Part shown: piece by piece, positions 9,606 through 19,307 of the stretch
Layout: every line of letters begins with the position of its first letter
Position numbering within the stretch: the stretch's first letter is position 1
NCBI GenBank assembly: GCA_002400845.2
Contig: NVRK02000007.1
Span: 16,132 to 80,131 of the forward strand
From: Hyphomicrobiales bacterium
Lineage (GTDB): Bacteria; Pseudomonadota; Alphaproteobacteria; Rhizobiales; Rhizobiaceae
Length of the DNA stretch: 64,000 nt
Reading direction: 5' to 3'
Translations under genes and position numbers: made by a program
The notes under the pieces: generated by a model
What the model was told of the DNA's origin: nothing
Database searches by the model: none
The model's input: the letters and a program-made list of their open reading frames with translations, nothing else

Positions 9606-11015
9606 TTATACAGAGTAATACATATCAAACTCAACAGGGTGAGGCATTGTTTCGTAACGAATAACATCCTGCATTTTCAATTCGATGTAAGCATCGATTT
9701 GGTCTTTATCAAACACACCACCTTCAAGAAGGAATTTGTGATCTTTTTGCAATGATTCAAGCGCTTCACGAAGAGAACTACACACAGTAGGAATTTTCTT
9801 AAGTTGCGCAGCAGGTAGCTCGTACAAATCTTTATCCATAGGCTGACCAGGATGAATTTTGTTTTTGATACCGTCGATACCAGCCATAAGCATAGCTGCA
9901 AAGCCCAAATATGGGTTTTGTGTTGGATCAGGAAAGCGAATTTCAACACGCTTAGACTTTGGTGAAGAACCGTGTGGAATACGGCAAGAAGCTGAACGGT
10001 TACGAGCTGAGTAAGCTAGTAGAACAGGCGCTTCGTATCCAGGAACCAAACGCTTGTATGAGTTTGTTGATGGATTTGTAAAAGCGTTGATAGCTTTAGC
10101 GTGCTTAATGATACCACCAATGTAGTACAGGCAGTTTTCAGAAAGACCAGCATATTCGTTACCAGCAAAAGTTGGTTTGCCATCTGCCCAAATAGACATG
10201 TGAACGTGCATACCAGTACCGTTATCACCAAACACTGGCTTCGGCATAAATGTAGCAGTTTTACCATATGCGTGCGCAACTTGGTGAACAGCGTATTTAT
10301 AGATCTGCATTTTGTCGGCGTTGCGTGTCATTGTGTCGAACATTATGCCCAACTCGTGCTGAGCAGATGCAACTTCATGGTGATGCTTTTCAACTTTAAC
10401 GCCCATTTCTGTAAGAACAGAAAGCATTTCGCCACGATAATCTTGACCACTGTCTACTGGAGGAACTGGGAAGTAACCGCCTTTAGTACGTGGGCGGTGG
10501 CCCATATTGCCGCCTTCATATTCAGTATTACTGTTAGATGGAAGCTCTGAACAATCTAGTGAGAAACCAGTGTTGTATGGGTCTGTTGAAAAACGAACGT
10601 CATCAAACACGAAAAATTCAGCTTCTGGACCAACAAAAATTGTATCGCCAAGGCCTGTTGATTTCAAATAAGCTTCAGCTTTTTTAGAAGTACCACGAGG
10701 GTCACGGCTGTAAGGCTCACCTGTTACTGGATCAAGAACATCACAGAAAACTGATAATGTCGCTTGAGCAAAGAAAGGATCAATGTGAACAGTATCTAGG
10801 TCAGGCATCAATGTCATGTCTGATTCATTGATAGCTTTCCAGCCGCCAATTGATGAACCGTCAAACATGACGCCATCTTCAAACATCTCTTCGTCAACAA
10901 TACCAACATCCATAGTTACATGGTGCATTTTGCCGGCTGGGTCAGAGAATCTAACATCTAAAAACTTAATGTCTTCTTCTTTAATTCTCTTAATAATATC
11001 GGATGCGCTAGTCAT
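9606..11015 (-). CDS. glnA: Type I glutamine synthetase
   Basis: GlnA makes glutamine from glutamate, ammonia and ATP, the main ammonium assimilation step. The 469-aa length is that of the dodecameric GSI-beta class. Visible motifs are the beta-Grasp [15 protein letters not shown], the Asp latch [10 protein letters not shown], the catalytic [10 protein letters not shown] and [36 protein letters not shown], and the adenylylation loop DKDLYELP with Tyr at residue 398, so GlnE-type covalent control is expected. GGGAG precedes the ATG. It is the second gene of an operon with glnB, 104 bases upstream, and ends at a strong terminator. Expression probably follows the candidate sigma-54 promoter ahead of glnB. 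Confidence 0.97.
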   Translation of the reverse strand: MTSASDIIKRIKEEDIKFLDVRFSDPAGKMHHVTMDVGIVDEEMFEDGVMFDGSSIGGWKAINESDMTLMPDLDTVHIDPFFAQATLSVFCDVLDPVTGEPYSRDPRGTSKKAEAYLKSTGLGDTIFVGPEAEFFVFDDVRFSTDPYNTGFSLDCSELPSNSNTEYEGGNMGHRPRTKGGYFPVPPVDSGQDYRGEMLSVLTEMGVKVEKHHHEVASAQHELGIMFDTMTRNADKMQIYKYAVHQVAHAYGKTATFMPKPVFGDNGTGMHVHMSIWADGKPTFAGNEYAGLSENCLYYIGGIIKHAKAINAFTNPSTNSYKRLVPGYEAPVLLAYSARNRSASCRIPHGSSPKSKRVEIRFPDPTQNPYLGFAAMLMAGIDGIKNKIHPGQPMDKDLYELPAAQLKKIPTVCSSLREALESLQKDHKFLLEGGVFDKDQIDAYIELKMQDVIRYETMPHPVEFDMYYSV

Positions 11016-11119
11016 GGTCTCCCTTTCTCGAAGCTCACCTTAATGTAAGGCTATTTACTTAGACTATTTAAATTATGGGTTAGGCAACCCGCCATATGCC
11101 CGTTCGAATTCTATTTTTA

Positions 11120-11461
<342 letters not shown>

Positions 11462-11558
11462 TCATTTCCATATTTCAATTGAACAAAAATTATTGCTCCT
11501 AAGCAATACAGATCCATGTCCAAAATCCCATATATTAATCTGCATAACGAATTATGTA

Positions 11559-11574
11559 TGCATGGTTTATGCCA
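11559..11574 (-). promoter_or_regulatory. Candidate sigma-54 promoter of glnBA
   Basis: On the minus strand the sequence TGGCATAAACCATGCA matches the TGGCAC-N5-TTGCA consensus at 9 of 11 positions, with the invariant GG and GC ten bases apart. It lies about 100 bases before the glnB start. Rhizobial glnBA is known to use a nitrogen-controlled sigma-54 promoter. I found no clear NtrC site (TGCAC-N5-GGTGCA) next to it, so the call is tentative. Confidence 0.5.
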
Positions 11575-12031
11575 CTTATTATTTTAGATTAATTAATCCG
11601 CAAAACCCATATTTTAATCACTGTTTCATGTGATTTTGCACAAAAAAGATCCCGCTTGGCAACATCTAGAACTAAATTTGATAAATTCAAAACCAATTAA
11701 AGATTAAATAAAGGGCAGTTGATTAAAATATAAGCGAACCGTATAATATTTTAGAGCGCACCGTTTTCTAGTAAAGCAAATAATACAGCTTAAAATGACA
11801 CATAATTTAGCAAACTAAATGACACAAAAACAACAAACAAACATACGATAGAGAGCGCAACGAGTTAATTTTAAGTGTTAAAATTATTAAACTTATCATT
11901 TACCATAAGCATCTGTTAACTTGACTCGGCTGTAATCCTTGATAGAGGTGCACTAACGAAGCGAAATTACGCAATTATTGCAGATCAAATGACTTTATAT
12001 TTAGATCGCAGACTTTAGAAAGATTTTCAAC
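11575..12031. other. Intergenic region between glnB and the DEAD-box helicase gene
   Basis: About 460 bases upstream of two divergent genes. It is very AT-rich and I find no convincing ORF or RNA gene in it. It should carry the helicase promoter and leader, since the helicase start is close to its right end, and any activator sites for glnBA. Confidence 0.6.
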
Positions 12032-13555
12032 TTGCCATTTACAGCACTCGGCCTCAGAAAGCCGATCACAGACGCATTGGAAGAATTAGGCTATGAAACG
12101 CCATCGCCAATTCAAACAAAAGCTATACCAGCCATTATGGAAAAGCGCGATGTAATTGGGCTTGCGCAAACAGGCACAGGTAAAACAGCAGCCTTTACAC
12201 TTCCGCTACTAGATCGCCTATCTGGCGACAGCAGAACAAGAACCAAAGGCGAGGCGAGGGTACTTATACTATCTCCTACAAGAGAGCTTGCGGCTCAAAT
12301 CCATAAAGCCGTGAAAGAATACAGTAAAAACCTAGCCATACGCTCAACCTGCGTCATGGGTGGCGTTTCAATTAAACCACAAATTAGAGCACTCAATGCA
12401 GGCGTTGATGTTCTTGTTGCAACACCTGGTCGCTTAGAAGATTTGGCGAAACAAGGCGCCATCGATTACAAAACAGTTGAGACAATCGTTTTAGACGAAG
12501 CTGACCAAATGCTTGATATTGGCTTTATGCCAGCAATTCGCCGCATAATGGGCGCTTGTAAAAACATCGAACAACGTTTGTTATTTTCAGCCACAATGCC
12601 GAAAGAGATTAAACAACTCACAAAGCAATATCTTAAAAATCCAGTTGAAGTATCTGTTGCGCCCGTTTCAAAAACAGCAGACAAAATTGAACAAAGCGTC
12701 ATGCGTGTAAATGCAGGCGTAAAAATCTCAGCAGTCATTCATATTTTAAAATCGCACGAAAACAAACGCGTCATCATGTTCTGCCGCACAAAACGTGGCG
12801 CAGATAAAGTTGTTAAACGCTTAAAACATGAAAAGCTTGATGCCGCTGCCATTCACGGTAACAAATCACAAAACCAACGTGTAAAAGCGCTTGAAGCCTT
12901 CCGCAATGGATCAGTCCCTATCTTAATTGCAACAGACATTGCTGCACGTGGCATTGATGTGCCGGGCATAGAATTGGTTATCAATTATGATTTACCACAA
13001 GTACCAGAAGCATATGTGCACCGTATTGGACGAACAGCCAGAGCAGGGGCATCAGGTATTGCTGTCACAATTTGCGCACCAGAGGAAGAAGATATCCTTC
13101 GCCGTATTGAGCGCTTGATTAAAATCCAAATTCCTACAATGGAAGCCCCAGCAGATTTACCGATGCCAGCCCCACTACCGCGCGGCATTAAAATGGCTGG
13201 TAACAACAGAGGCAAACCTCAACGCTCTGGACGCAGACCTCCACGTCAAAATTCGACCGTTAAAAAAGGAGCACCAAAAAAAGGCAAAGCTCCAAGTATT
13301 TTAGAAAAAGCCATGTCTGCCGTTGATAGAGCTGAAAAAGAGGGCAGTTTTGCCAATGAAGGCAACTTCAGTGAGCCTCAAAAGCCTAAAGCCAGGAATC
13401 GCGGCAATAACAATTCTGGAAATAAAAAAGGTGGGCAAGGGCGCAGAAGTGGCCCTAATGCAGAAGGCGGCGGACCAAATAGCAGTAACAAACGTTCTAA
13501 TTCACGACCAGGAAATAGAAACAATCAAAGTAAGCGCTCTAACAACAATTTTTAA
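12032..13555 (+). CDS. DEAD-box ATP-dependent RNA helicase, RhlE-like
   Basis: This 507-aa protein unwinds short RNA duplexes, probably in ribosome assembly or RNA decay. Motifs in order are the Q motif TPSPIQTKAIP, Walker A AQTGTGKTAAF (about residue 48), PTRELA, TPGRLEDL, the DEAD box VLDEADQMLDIGFMP, SAT, ATDIAARGIDVP and HRIGRTARAG. After about residue 370 the tail is basic and rich in Asn, Gly, Arg and Lys, low-complexity and typical of RNA-binding extensions in RhlE. The start is a TTG at 12032 (product begins M/L-PFTALGLRKP); the family begins a few residues before this motif and the next ATG would delete the Q motif. The long 5' region could allow cold-responsive control, which is inference. 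Confidence 0.92.
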   Translation: MPFTALGLRKPITDALEELGYETPSPIQTKAIPAIMEKRDVIGLAQTGTGKTAAFTLPLLDRLSGDSRTRTKGEARVLILSPTRELAAQIHKAVKEYSKNLAIRSTCVMGGVSIKPQIRALNAGVDVLVATPGRLEDLAKQGAIDYKTVETIVLDEADQMLDIGFMPAIRRIMGACKNIEQRLLFSATMPKEIKQLTKQYLKNPVEVSVAPVSKTADKIEQSVMRVNAGVKISAVIHILKSHENKRVIMFCRTKRGADKVVKRLKHEKLDAAAIHGNKSQNQRVKALEAFRNGSVPILIATDIAARGIDVPGIELVINYDLPQVPEAYVHRIGRTARAGASGIAVTICAPEEEDILRRIERLIKIQIPTMEAPADLPMPAPLPRGIKMAGNNRGKPQRSGRRPPRQNSTVKKGAPKKGKAPSILEKAMSAVDRAEKEGSFANEGNFSEPQKPKARNRGNNNSGNKKGGQGRRSGPNAEGGGPNSSNKRSNSRPGNRNNQSKRSNNNF

Positions 13556-13694
13556 GGTGCGTTAATAAGCTAAATTCTGCACGTTTATCGCTAGTTTTGC
13601 AGCTAATAAAAAGAAAATGATAAAAAGATAAAAAAAATGTCATTTCCCCCTTTGCACTTTGTAAAACTGTTGTTATAGACCGCGCAGAATTACT

Positions 13695-13729
13695 GCTTTT
13701 GATTTGAAATTCTCTTTTAAATCAAAAGC
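13695..13729. repeat. 11-bp inverted repeat upstream of tRNA-Leu
   Basis: GCTTTTGATTT and AAATCAAAAGC are perfect complements separated by 13 bases. It lies 140 bases after the helicase stop and 50 bases before tRNA-Leu. There is no T-run after it, so it could be a weak terminator, an RNA 3' structure for the helicase mRNA, or a protein site. Confidence 0.5.
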
Positions 13730-13778
13730 GCCATTACCAACCTGAAGGCAAAAGCAATCAGGTACATGGCACATATCA

Positions 13779-13863
<85 letters not shown>

Positions 13864-13867
13864 AAAA

Positions 13868-14060
13868 CAAATTGCGTAGCAATATGTTAATTCCTCCACA
13901 CAGATATTTAATTGAGCGGCAGGCCTTTTTTTGGCACAAAAAATGTTGAGAGCGACTTAAGCCAAATTGCGTAGCATTTTGTAGCTCTGTTCCCACAAAC
14001 ACCAAATTATCTGCGGCAGGTGATTTTTGTAAAAAACACCGAGAGCACCATTTCTTCTCT
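13868..14060 (+). repeat. Tandem imperfect ~95-bp repeat downstream of tRNA-Leu
   Basis: Two copies begin with the identical 14-mer CAAATTGCGTAGCA (13868 and 13963). Both also share GCGGCAGG about 35 bases later, a T-rich stretch, an A-rich stretch and GAGAGC near the end. Each copy opens with a short hairpin around GTA (CAAATTGC/GCAATATG and CAAATTGC/GCATTTTG). Copy 1 starts five bases after the tRNA CCA. Confidence 0.65.
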
Positions 14061-14346
14061 TACGACAATTTAGTTTCACTCAGTGCCTCTTTATCGACAA
14101 AAAGAGGCACGAGCAGAGCTCGGCAACCTCTTCGATAGCTAAGAAAATTTGATGGTGAAGCCTTCTAATTATGATGATGCAAGCAACACAATTTTGAGGG
14201 TAGTTTGTCCACAAATTCCAACAACACAACTATTGGTATTATATAACTGTGGATTACACGTGCATTGCAATGTCATCACTCGACAACAGTCGAACTAATC
14301 CTGTAGATACGGCTAAAATTACAACCATATAATGAACGGGCTCCCA
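14061..14346. other. Non-coding stretch before the lipoprotein gene
   Basis: No ORF with a ribosome binding site or RNA gene is recognisable. It should contain the promoter for the small lipoprotein that follows. Confidence 0.5.
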
Positions 14347-14727
14347 ATGTTTAAAAAAATAACCAGCACAACAGCATCACTATTAATTGCTATGGCTTTA
14401 ATATCAAGCTGCGCAACAAAACCAGATGATATCGAAGCAGCCTATGTTTCCCCGCTGGGATACGAAGGATATACTTGCGATCAATTAAGCCAGGAAGCGG
14501 CCCGTGTTTCTCAAAATGCGGCTCGTGCTGTTGGCGTACAAGACAAAAAAGCCAAGAAAGATGCTGCAACAGTAGGCATCGGCATTATCCTATTTTGGCC
14601 TGCGCTTTTCTTTGTAAAAGGTAGCGGAGCTACAGAAGCTGAAGTTGCACGCCTTAAGGGTGAAATGGATACTATCAAAAAGGTATCCATTCAAAAGCAG
14701 TGTGGCTTTGAATTCCAACAGTCCTAA
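14347..14727 (+). CDS. Small putative lipoprotein of unknown function
   Basis: A 126-aa protein starting at ATG 14347 (MFKKITSTTASLLIAMALISSC). Lys residues followed by a hydrophobic segment and the lipobox ISSC with Cys at residue 22 indicate a signal peptidase II lipoprotein. The ATG at 14332 would put five extra residues before the signal. The mature part has an early Cys (YTCDQL), an Ala-rich helical region, a hydrophobic stretch VGIGIILFWPALFFV resembling a glycine-zipper or membrane segment, then a charged helix (EAEVARLKGEMDTIKK) and a final Cys (KQCGFEF). The layout of lipobox, YxCxQL helix, hydrophobic stretch and ARLKGEMD helix recurs in small proteobacterial lipoproteins without known function. 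It stands alone with its own terminator. Confidence 0.8.
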   Translation: MFKKITSTTASLLIAMALISSCATKPDDIEAAYVSPLGYEGYTCDQLSQEAARVSQNAARAVGVQDKKAKKDAATVGIGIILFWPALFFVKGSGATEAEVARLKGEMDTIKKVSIQKQCGFEFQQS

Positions 14728-14764
14728 TTTTTTAACTGTAAATCTCAAAAACAACAAATTTATT

Positions 14765-14798
14765 AGGCTGTGAAGAAATTCACAGCCTTTTATTGTTT
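14765..14798 (+). terminator. Intrinsic terminator after the lipoprotein gene
   Basis: A perfect 10-bp stem, AGGCTGTGAA/TTCACAGCCT, with a GAAA tetraloop, followed by TTATTGTTTT. It lies 37 bases beyond the stop codon. Confidence 0.92.
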
Positions 14799-15045
14799 TG
14801 ACAATTATTGTTGTTAAGCTTCCTGAAATTGCTGATATTATTGCTTTCAGCCATCACTATAATAACGTTATTGGTTGCACCTTTTAGCGGCATATGTTAC
14901 CTCGCCAGCAATTCTTCTTACATATTTATGGTAAGTCCTAAGGCTTCATTTTAGCTAATGTGAATATGCGAGAAATAAACAAGCAATAACAGCAGCTTAC
15001 AGGCAACAATGTCTCAGGCTCAATAGACGATAGGTTATTTTGAAT
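14799..15045. other. Leader region of tig
   Basis: About 250 bases with no gene. It lies between the lipoprotein terminator and tig and must hold the tig promoter; I do not see a clean -35/-10 pair. Confidence 0.45.
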
Positions 15046-16392
15046 ATGCAAGTTACTGAAACCCTAAACGAAGGCCTTGCCCGCGAACTAAAAGTTGTTG
15101 TTCCAAAAGGTGATCTTTCTACAAAGCTAGATGCCAAATTGGAAGACATGAAGGGCAAAGTGAAAATCAACGGTTTTCGCGAAGGTAAAGTACCTATGTC
15201 ACACGTCAAAAAGATGTATGGCAAGCAAGCAATGGCTGAAATCGTAAACGAAATCATCAATACGACTTCTGGTAACGTTCTTAAAGAGCGTGACGAAAAG
15301 CCCGCTCAACAGCCAGAAATTTCAATGACTGAAGACGAAAAACAAGCAGATAAAATTCTTGCTGGCGATGCAGATTTTGAATTTAAAATGACTTACGAAG
15401 TTGTTCCAGAAATCACAGTTCCAAACTTGGAAAAACTTAAAATCGAACGTCCAGTAACTGATGTGACGGATGAAGAGATTAACGAGCAAGTAGAAAAAAT
15501 TGCTGAAAGCGCTCGTAAATACGAAGAGAAAAAAGGCAAAGCAGCTGACAAAGACCAAATTACCATGGATTACCTTGGTAAAAAAGACGGCGAACCATTT
15601 GAAGGCGGCAAAGCCGAAGATGCATTACTCGTAATCGGATCAAACCGTTTCATTCCAGGCTTTGAAGAGCAACTTATCGGCCTGAAAGCTGGCGATAACA
15701 AAATCGTCAAAATTTCATTCCCTGATGATTACCAAGCAGAGAACCTTGCAGGCAAAAAAGTTGAATTTGATGTAACAATCAAATTGGTTGAAAAACCAGC
15801 TAAGCTTGAGCTTAACGATGAATTGGCTAAACAGCTTGGTATGGAGAGCATGGAAAAGCTTCGCGAAGCCATTAAAGGCCAAGTTGAAAGCCAAAATGGT
15901 TCTTACACAAGAGCTAAAGTTAAGCGTCAAATTCTAGACACACTTGATAAAGAAGTGAAAATGGAATTACCGACTAAAATGGTTGAAGCTGAGTTCAAAA
16001 ACATTTGGCAACAAATGACTGCAGAACTTGAGCGCGCTAAATCTTCATTCGAAAAAGAAGACACAACTGAAGAAGAAGCTAAAAATGAATACCAAAAACT
16101 AGCAGAGCGTCGTGTACGCCTTGGTCTTTTACTTGCTCAAATTGGTGAAACAGCCGAAGTTCAAATTAGCGAAGAAGAAATGCAAAAAGCAGTTTACGAC
16201 CAAGTACGTCAGTATCCAGGTCAAGAACAGCAGATCTTTGAATACTTCCAAAAGAACCCAGAAGCAGTTGCTGGCCTACGTGCACCTCTTTACGAAGAAA
16301 AAGTTGTTGAGTTCATTATGACTAAAGCAAACATCACAGACAAAACTGTGAGCCGCGAAGAGTTGATGAAACAAGACGAAGAACTTAGCTAA
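15046..16392 (+). CDS. tig: Trigger factor, ribosome-associated chaperone and prolyl isomerase
   Basis: Trigger factor binds the ribosome exit tunnel and shields nascent chains. The 448-aa length fits. The N-terminal ribosome-binding domain has the signature GFREGKVPMSHVKKMYG, where family members have GFRxGKxP. The FKBP-type domain follows at about residues 160-245 (ITMDYLGKKDGEPFEGG, FIPGFEEQLIGLKAGD), then a long helical C-terminal domain ending in acidic residues. I start at ATG 15046 (MQVTETLNEGL), as in alphaproteobacterial homologues; the track's TTG at 15040 has AGG closer by and cannot be excluded. It heads the tig-clpP-clpX-lon-hup proteostasis region but has its own terminator. Confidence 0.96.
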   Translation: MQVTETLNEGLARELKVVVPKGDLSTKLDAKLEDMKGKVKINGFREGKVPMSHVKKMYGKQAMAEIVNEIINTTSGNVLKERDEKPAQQPEISMTEDEKQADKILAGDADFEFKMTYEVVPEITVPNLEKLKIERPVTDVTDEEINEQVEKIAESARKYEEKKGKAADKDQITMDYLGKKDGEPFEGGKAEDALLVIGSNRFIPGFEEQLIGLKAGDNKIVKISFPDDYQAENLAGKKVEFDVTIKLVEKPAKLELNDELAKQLGMESMEKLREAIKGQVESQNGSYTRAKVKRQILDTLDKEVKMELPTKMVEAEFKNIWQQMTAELERAKSSFEKEDTTEEEAKNEYQKLAERRVRLGLLLAQIGETAEVQISEEEMQKAVYDQVRQYPGQEQQIFEYFQKNPEAVAGLRAPLYEEKVVEFIMTKANITDKTVSREELMKQDEELS

Positions 16393-16444
16393 TATCAAAT
16401 AGATAGAACAGTTTATTAAAGTAAATTGTTAAATACATTTAATT

Positions 16445-16474
16445 AACCCGATGGTGAAAACTGTCGGGTTTTTC
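16445..16474 (+). terminator. Intrinsic terminator of tig
   Basis: A 7-bp stem, AACCCGA/TCGGGTT, with a 12-base loop, running directly into TTTTTC. It lies about 50 bases after the tig stop. Confidence 0.85.
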
Positions 16475-16818
16475 ATTGCCTAAAGCAATCAAGTACCAAC
16501 ACAATAGTTCAGATTCAAACAATAGATGAAGATGACAGCAATAATTGACTATCAGAAATGCACCACTTCAAAACTCTAGCCACTATTGAGCCCAACCACT
16601 ATTGAGAATGCACCAAAGCGCACTTATGTGAACCAATTGTTAGGTAGCTAGATTGCTTCTACTAAATAAAACTAGAATTTCATCACCTCTTTAACCCTTC
16701 CTTTGCTTCTTTTATGTCTATTGCACTTAGAGATTCGAATGCTTACATGCGCATATTGAATAATATTCGCAAAATCACAGATGTACACAAAAGAACACTG
16801 ACGAAAAAGGCCTGTTAA
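16475..16818. other. tig-clpP intergenic region with a short direct repeat
   Basis: No gene is visible in about 345 bases. CCACTATTGAG occurs twice (16580-16590 and 16596-16606), 16 bases apart, and AATGCACCA occurs on both sides (16557 and 16607). These could be a regulator-binding array or a small duplication. The clpP promoter must lie here; I see no convincing heat-shock consensus. Confidence 0.5.
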
Positions 16819-17436
16819 ATGCAAGATCCAGTAATTACCGCAATGAATTTAGTTCCAATGGTTGTTGAGCAAACAAACCGCGGCGAACGCTCATATGATA
16901 TTTTCTCGCGACTATTAAAAGAACGTGTGATTTTCATCACGGGGCCAATCGAAGACAGCATGGCGACAATTGTTTGTGCGCAGCTTTTGTATCTTGAGGC
17001 CGAGAACCCTAAAAAAGAGATCAACCTGTATATCAACTCACCAGGCGGTGTAGTCACAGCAGGCATGGCAATTTACGATACAATGCAATTTATTAAACCA
17101 GCTGTTTCTACACTTTGCATGGGGCAAGCAGCTTCAATGGGTTCATTGCTACTTTGCGCTGGCGAAAAAGACATGCGTTTTGCATTGCCAAACGCGCGTA
17201 TCATGGTTCATCAACCATCTGGCGGTTACCAAGGTCAAGCATCTGACATCGAGCGCCATGCGCAAGACATAGTTAAGATGAAAAGACGTTTGAACGAAAT
17301 TTACGTTAAACACACAGGTCAAAAATACGATACAGTTGAAAAGACACTCGATCGCGATCACTTCATGACAGCACAAGAGACCAAAGACTGGGGCATTATC
17401 GATCAAGTACTTGATAAACGTCCAGAAACAGAGTAA
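16819..17436 (+). CDS. clpP: ATP-dependent Clp protease proteolytic subunit
   Basis: ClpP forms the 14-subunit chamber that degrades proteins fed by ClpX or ClpA. The 205-aa product has the catalytic triad in recognisable context: Ser106 in [10 protein letters not shown], His131 in [11 protein letters not shown] and Asp180 in TLDRDHFM. The oxyanion-hole motif [16 protein letters not shown] is also present. AAAAGG precedes the ATG. It lies 258 bases upstream of clpX, with a hairpin between them, so the two may be only partly coupled. The sequence is intact and of usual length. Confidence 0.97.
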   Translation: MQDPVITAMNLVPMVVEQTNRGERSYDIFSRLLKERVIFITGPIEDSMATIVCAQLLYLEAENPKKEINLYINSPGGVVTAGMAIYDTMQFIKPAVSTLCMGQAASMGSLLLCAGEKDMRFALPNARIMVHQPSGGYQGQASDIERHAQDIVKMKRRLNEIYVKHTGQKYDTVEKTLDRDHFMTAQETKDWGIIDQVLDKRPETE

Positions 17437-17456
17437 TAGCGCGGGTGCAATAAATC

Positions 17457-17490
17457 TGGCCTTTGAAACTAATTTTAGCTTTAAAGGCCA
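17457..17490 (+). terminator. Hairpin after clpP
   Basis: TGGCCTTT and AAAGGCCA pair over 8 bp around an 18-base loop that can pair further internally. The tail ATTATACAC is not a real T-run, so this may be a weak terminator or an mRNA-stabilising structure between clpP and clpX. Confidence 0.55.
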
Positions 17491-17694
17491 ATTATACACT
17501 AAAACATCACATTAATGGTTACATTAATTACAAATATTAAGCCTATAGTCATTTTTTACGGCTTAATATATCACACTTAACCGATTTAACTTGCGTAGAG
17601 CATTTCTACGTAGTTTGATGATGTGCTAATAATAAAGACAATAATTTAGTGGACGCTATCATAAACAATTGAAGCGTAAACGATAGGAAGATTA

Positions 17695-18975
17695 ATGAGC
17701 AAGATTTCAAACAGTGGCGACGGCGGAGAGTCAAAAAACACGCTCTATTGTTCGTTTTGTGGTAAGAGCCAGCATGAGGTTCGCAAGCTAATTGCAGGAC
17801 CTACTGTATTTATTTGCGACGAGTGTGTTGAACTTTGCATGGATATTATCCGCGAAGAAAATAAATCTACGACTGTAAAATCAGGTGATGAAGTACCTTC
17901 ACCACAAGATATTTTAAGCACTTTAGATGATTATGTAATTGGCCAACCACACGCAAAACGCGTTTTGGCTGTTGCTGTACACAACCACTATAAGCGTCTT
18001 GCACATTCTACTGCTAACGACGACGATGTGGAACTTGCGAAATCAAACATCATGCTTATTGGACCAACAGGTTGCGGCAAAACACTTTTGGCGCAAACAT
18101 TGGCACGTATCATTGATGTGCCATTTACTATGGCAGATGCAACAACTCTTACCGAAGCTGGTTATGTGGGTGAAGATGTTGAAAACATTATTCTAAAACT
18201 ACTACAATCTGCTGACTATAATGTTGATCGCGCACAACGCGGCATCGTATACATAGATGAAGTTGATAAGATTTCTCGCAAATCAGACAACCCATCAATC
18301 ACACGCGACGTGTCAGGTGAGGGCGTACAACAAGCCTTGCTAAAAATTATGGAAGGTACAGTTGCTTCTGTTCCGCCACAAGGTGGTCGCAAACATCCTC
18401 AGCAAGAATTCTTGCAAGTTGATACAACAAACATCTTATTCATCGCTGGTGGTGCATTTGCTGGTTTGGATAAAATCATTTCAGACCGTGGTCGCAAAAC
18501 CTCAATTGGTTTTGGAGCACGTGTAGAATCAGAAGAAGACCGTAAAGTTGGCGAGATATTCCAAAGTTTAGAGCCAGAAGATTTGGTTCGTTTTGGTCTA
18601 ATTCCAGAATTTGTTGGCCGTGTTCCTGTTCTAGCAACGCTTGAAGATCTTGATGAAGATGCTTTGGTACAAATTCTATCGGAACCTAAAAACGCTCTGA
18701 TTAAACAATATCAACGTTTATTCAGCATGGAAGATGTTAAGCTTACCTTCCATGAAGATGCACTTAAAGAGATCGCGAAGAGAGCCATCCTACGTAAAAC
18801 CGGTGCTCGTGGACTGCGTTCAATTCTTGAGAGTATTCTTTTGGACACAATGTACGAGCTTCCAGGCCTTGATGGTGTCGAAGAAGTTGTGATCTCAGAT
18901 GAAGTTGTAACGAGTGAAGTTAGACCGCTTTATATCTACTCTGAAAAAAGTGAAGACAAAGAAGTTAGTGCTTAA
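17695..18975 (+). CDS. clpX: ATP-dependent Clp protease ATP-binding subunit ClpX
   Basis: ClpX is the AAA+ unfoldase that delivers substrates to ClpP; in alphaproteobacteria ClpXP degrades CtrA, which links it to cckA in this window. The 426-aa product has the N-terminal C4 zinc domain (CSFCGK and CDECVELC), Walker A GPTGCGKT near residue 120, Walker B in [10 protein letters not shown], the pore loop GYVGEDVE, sensor motifs and the [11 protein letters not shown] sensor-2 arginine region. AGGAAG lies just before the ATG. A strong terminator closes the gene. Confidence 0.98.
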   Translation: MSKISNSGDGGESKNTLYCSFCGKSQHEVRKLIAGPTVFICDECVELCMDIIREENKSTTVKSGDEVPSPQDILSTLDDYVIGQPHAKRVLAVAVHNHYKRLAHSTANDDDVELAKSNIMLIGPTGCGKTLLAQTLARIIDVPFTMADATTLTEAGYVGEDVENIILKLLQSADYNVDRAQRGIVYIDEVDKISRKSDNPSITRDVSGEGVQQALLKIMEGTVASVPPQGGRKHPQQEFLQVDTTNILFIAGGAFAGLDKIISDRGRKTSIGFGARVESEEDRKVGEIFQSLEPEDLVRFGLIPEFVGRVPVLATLEDLDEDALVQILSEPKNALIKQYQRLFSMEDVKLTFHEDALKEIAKRAILRKTGARGLRSILESILLDTMYELPGLDGVEEVVISDEVVTSEVRPLYIYSEKSEDKEVSA

Positions 18976-18998
18976 AGCATCGCTTTAAAATAATTATA

Positions 18999-19032
18999 AA
19001 AATGGCTCAGTTTTTACTGGGCCATTTTTTTG
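18999..19032 (+). terminator. Intrinsic terminator of clpX
   Basis: AAAATGGCTCAG pairs with CTGGGCCATTTT over 12 bp with one G-T wobble. The stem is followed by a run of T residues and lies 24 bases after the clpX stop. Confidence 0.92.
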
Positions 19033-19307
19033 AATGGTATTAAAATATTTATTAACATAGTTTTTAAAAATACCCTTGAACTTATGCCCAATAAGCACCA
19101 AATATTGACACAACGTTATTGGGTATTTTTATGTGATAAACTTAACTTTTGTACAAAAATTGAATGTTTTGGGTTCACAATTCAGAATATAAAGAATTAT
19201 GAACTATTAGCAGATATAATTTAGATTCGTTTTATCACGAACACCAAAGACATAAATGATCGCAAAACTCTATTCAGTATAGAAAAGCGAAATAGGAAAA
19301 GCACTTT
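19033..19307. other. clpX-lon intergenic region
   Basis: The listed 64-aa ORF (19030-19224) overlaps the clpX terminator, has no ribosome binding site and a composition typical of translated AT-rich spacer, so I do not call it. The lon promoter must lie here. Confidence 0.55.

Noticed and set aside
10101-10550. 149-aa ORF antisense to glnA
   Set aside because: Shadow ORF opposite a highly conserved gene; no start signal or family resemblance.
19030-19224. 64-aa ORF between clpX and lon
   Set aside because: It begins in the clpX terminator, has no ribosome site, and resembles translated AT-rich spacer.
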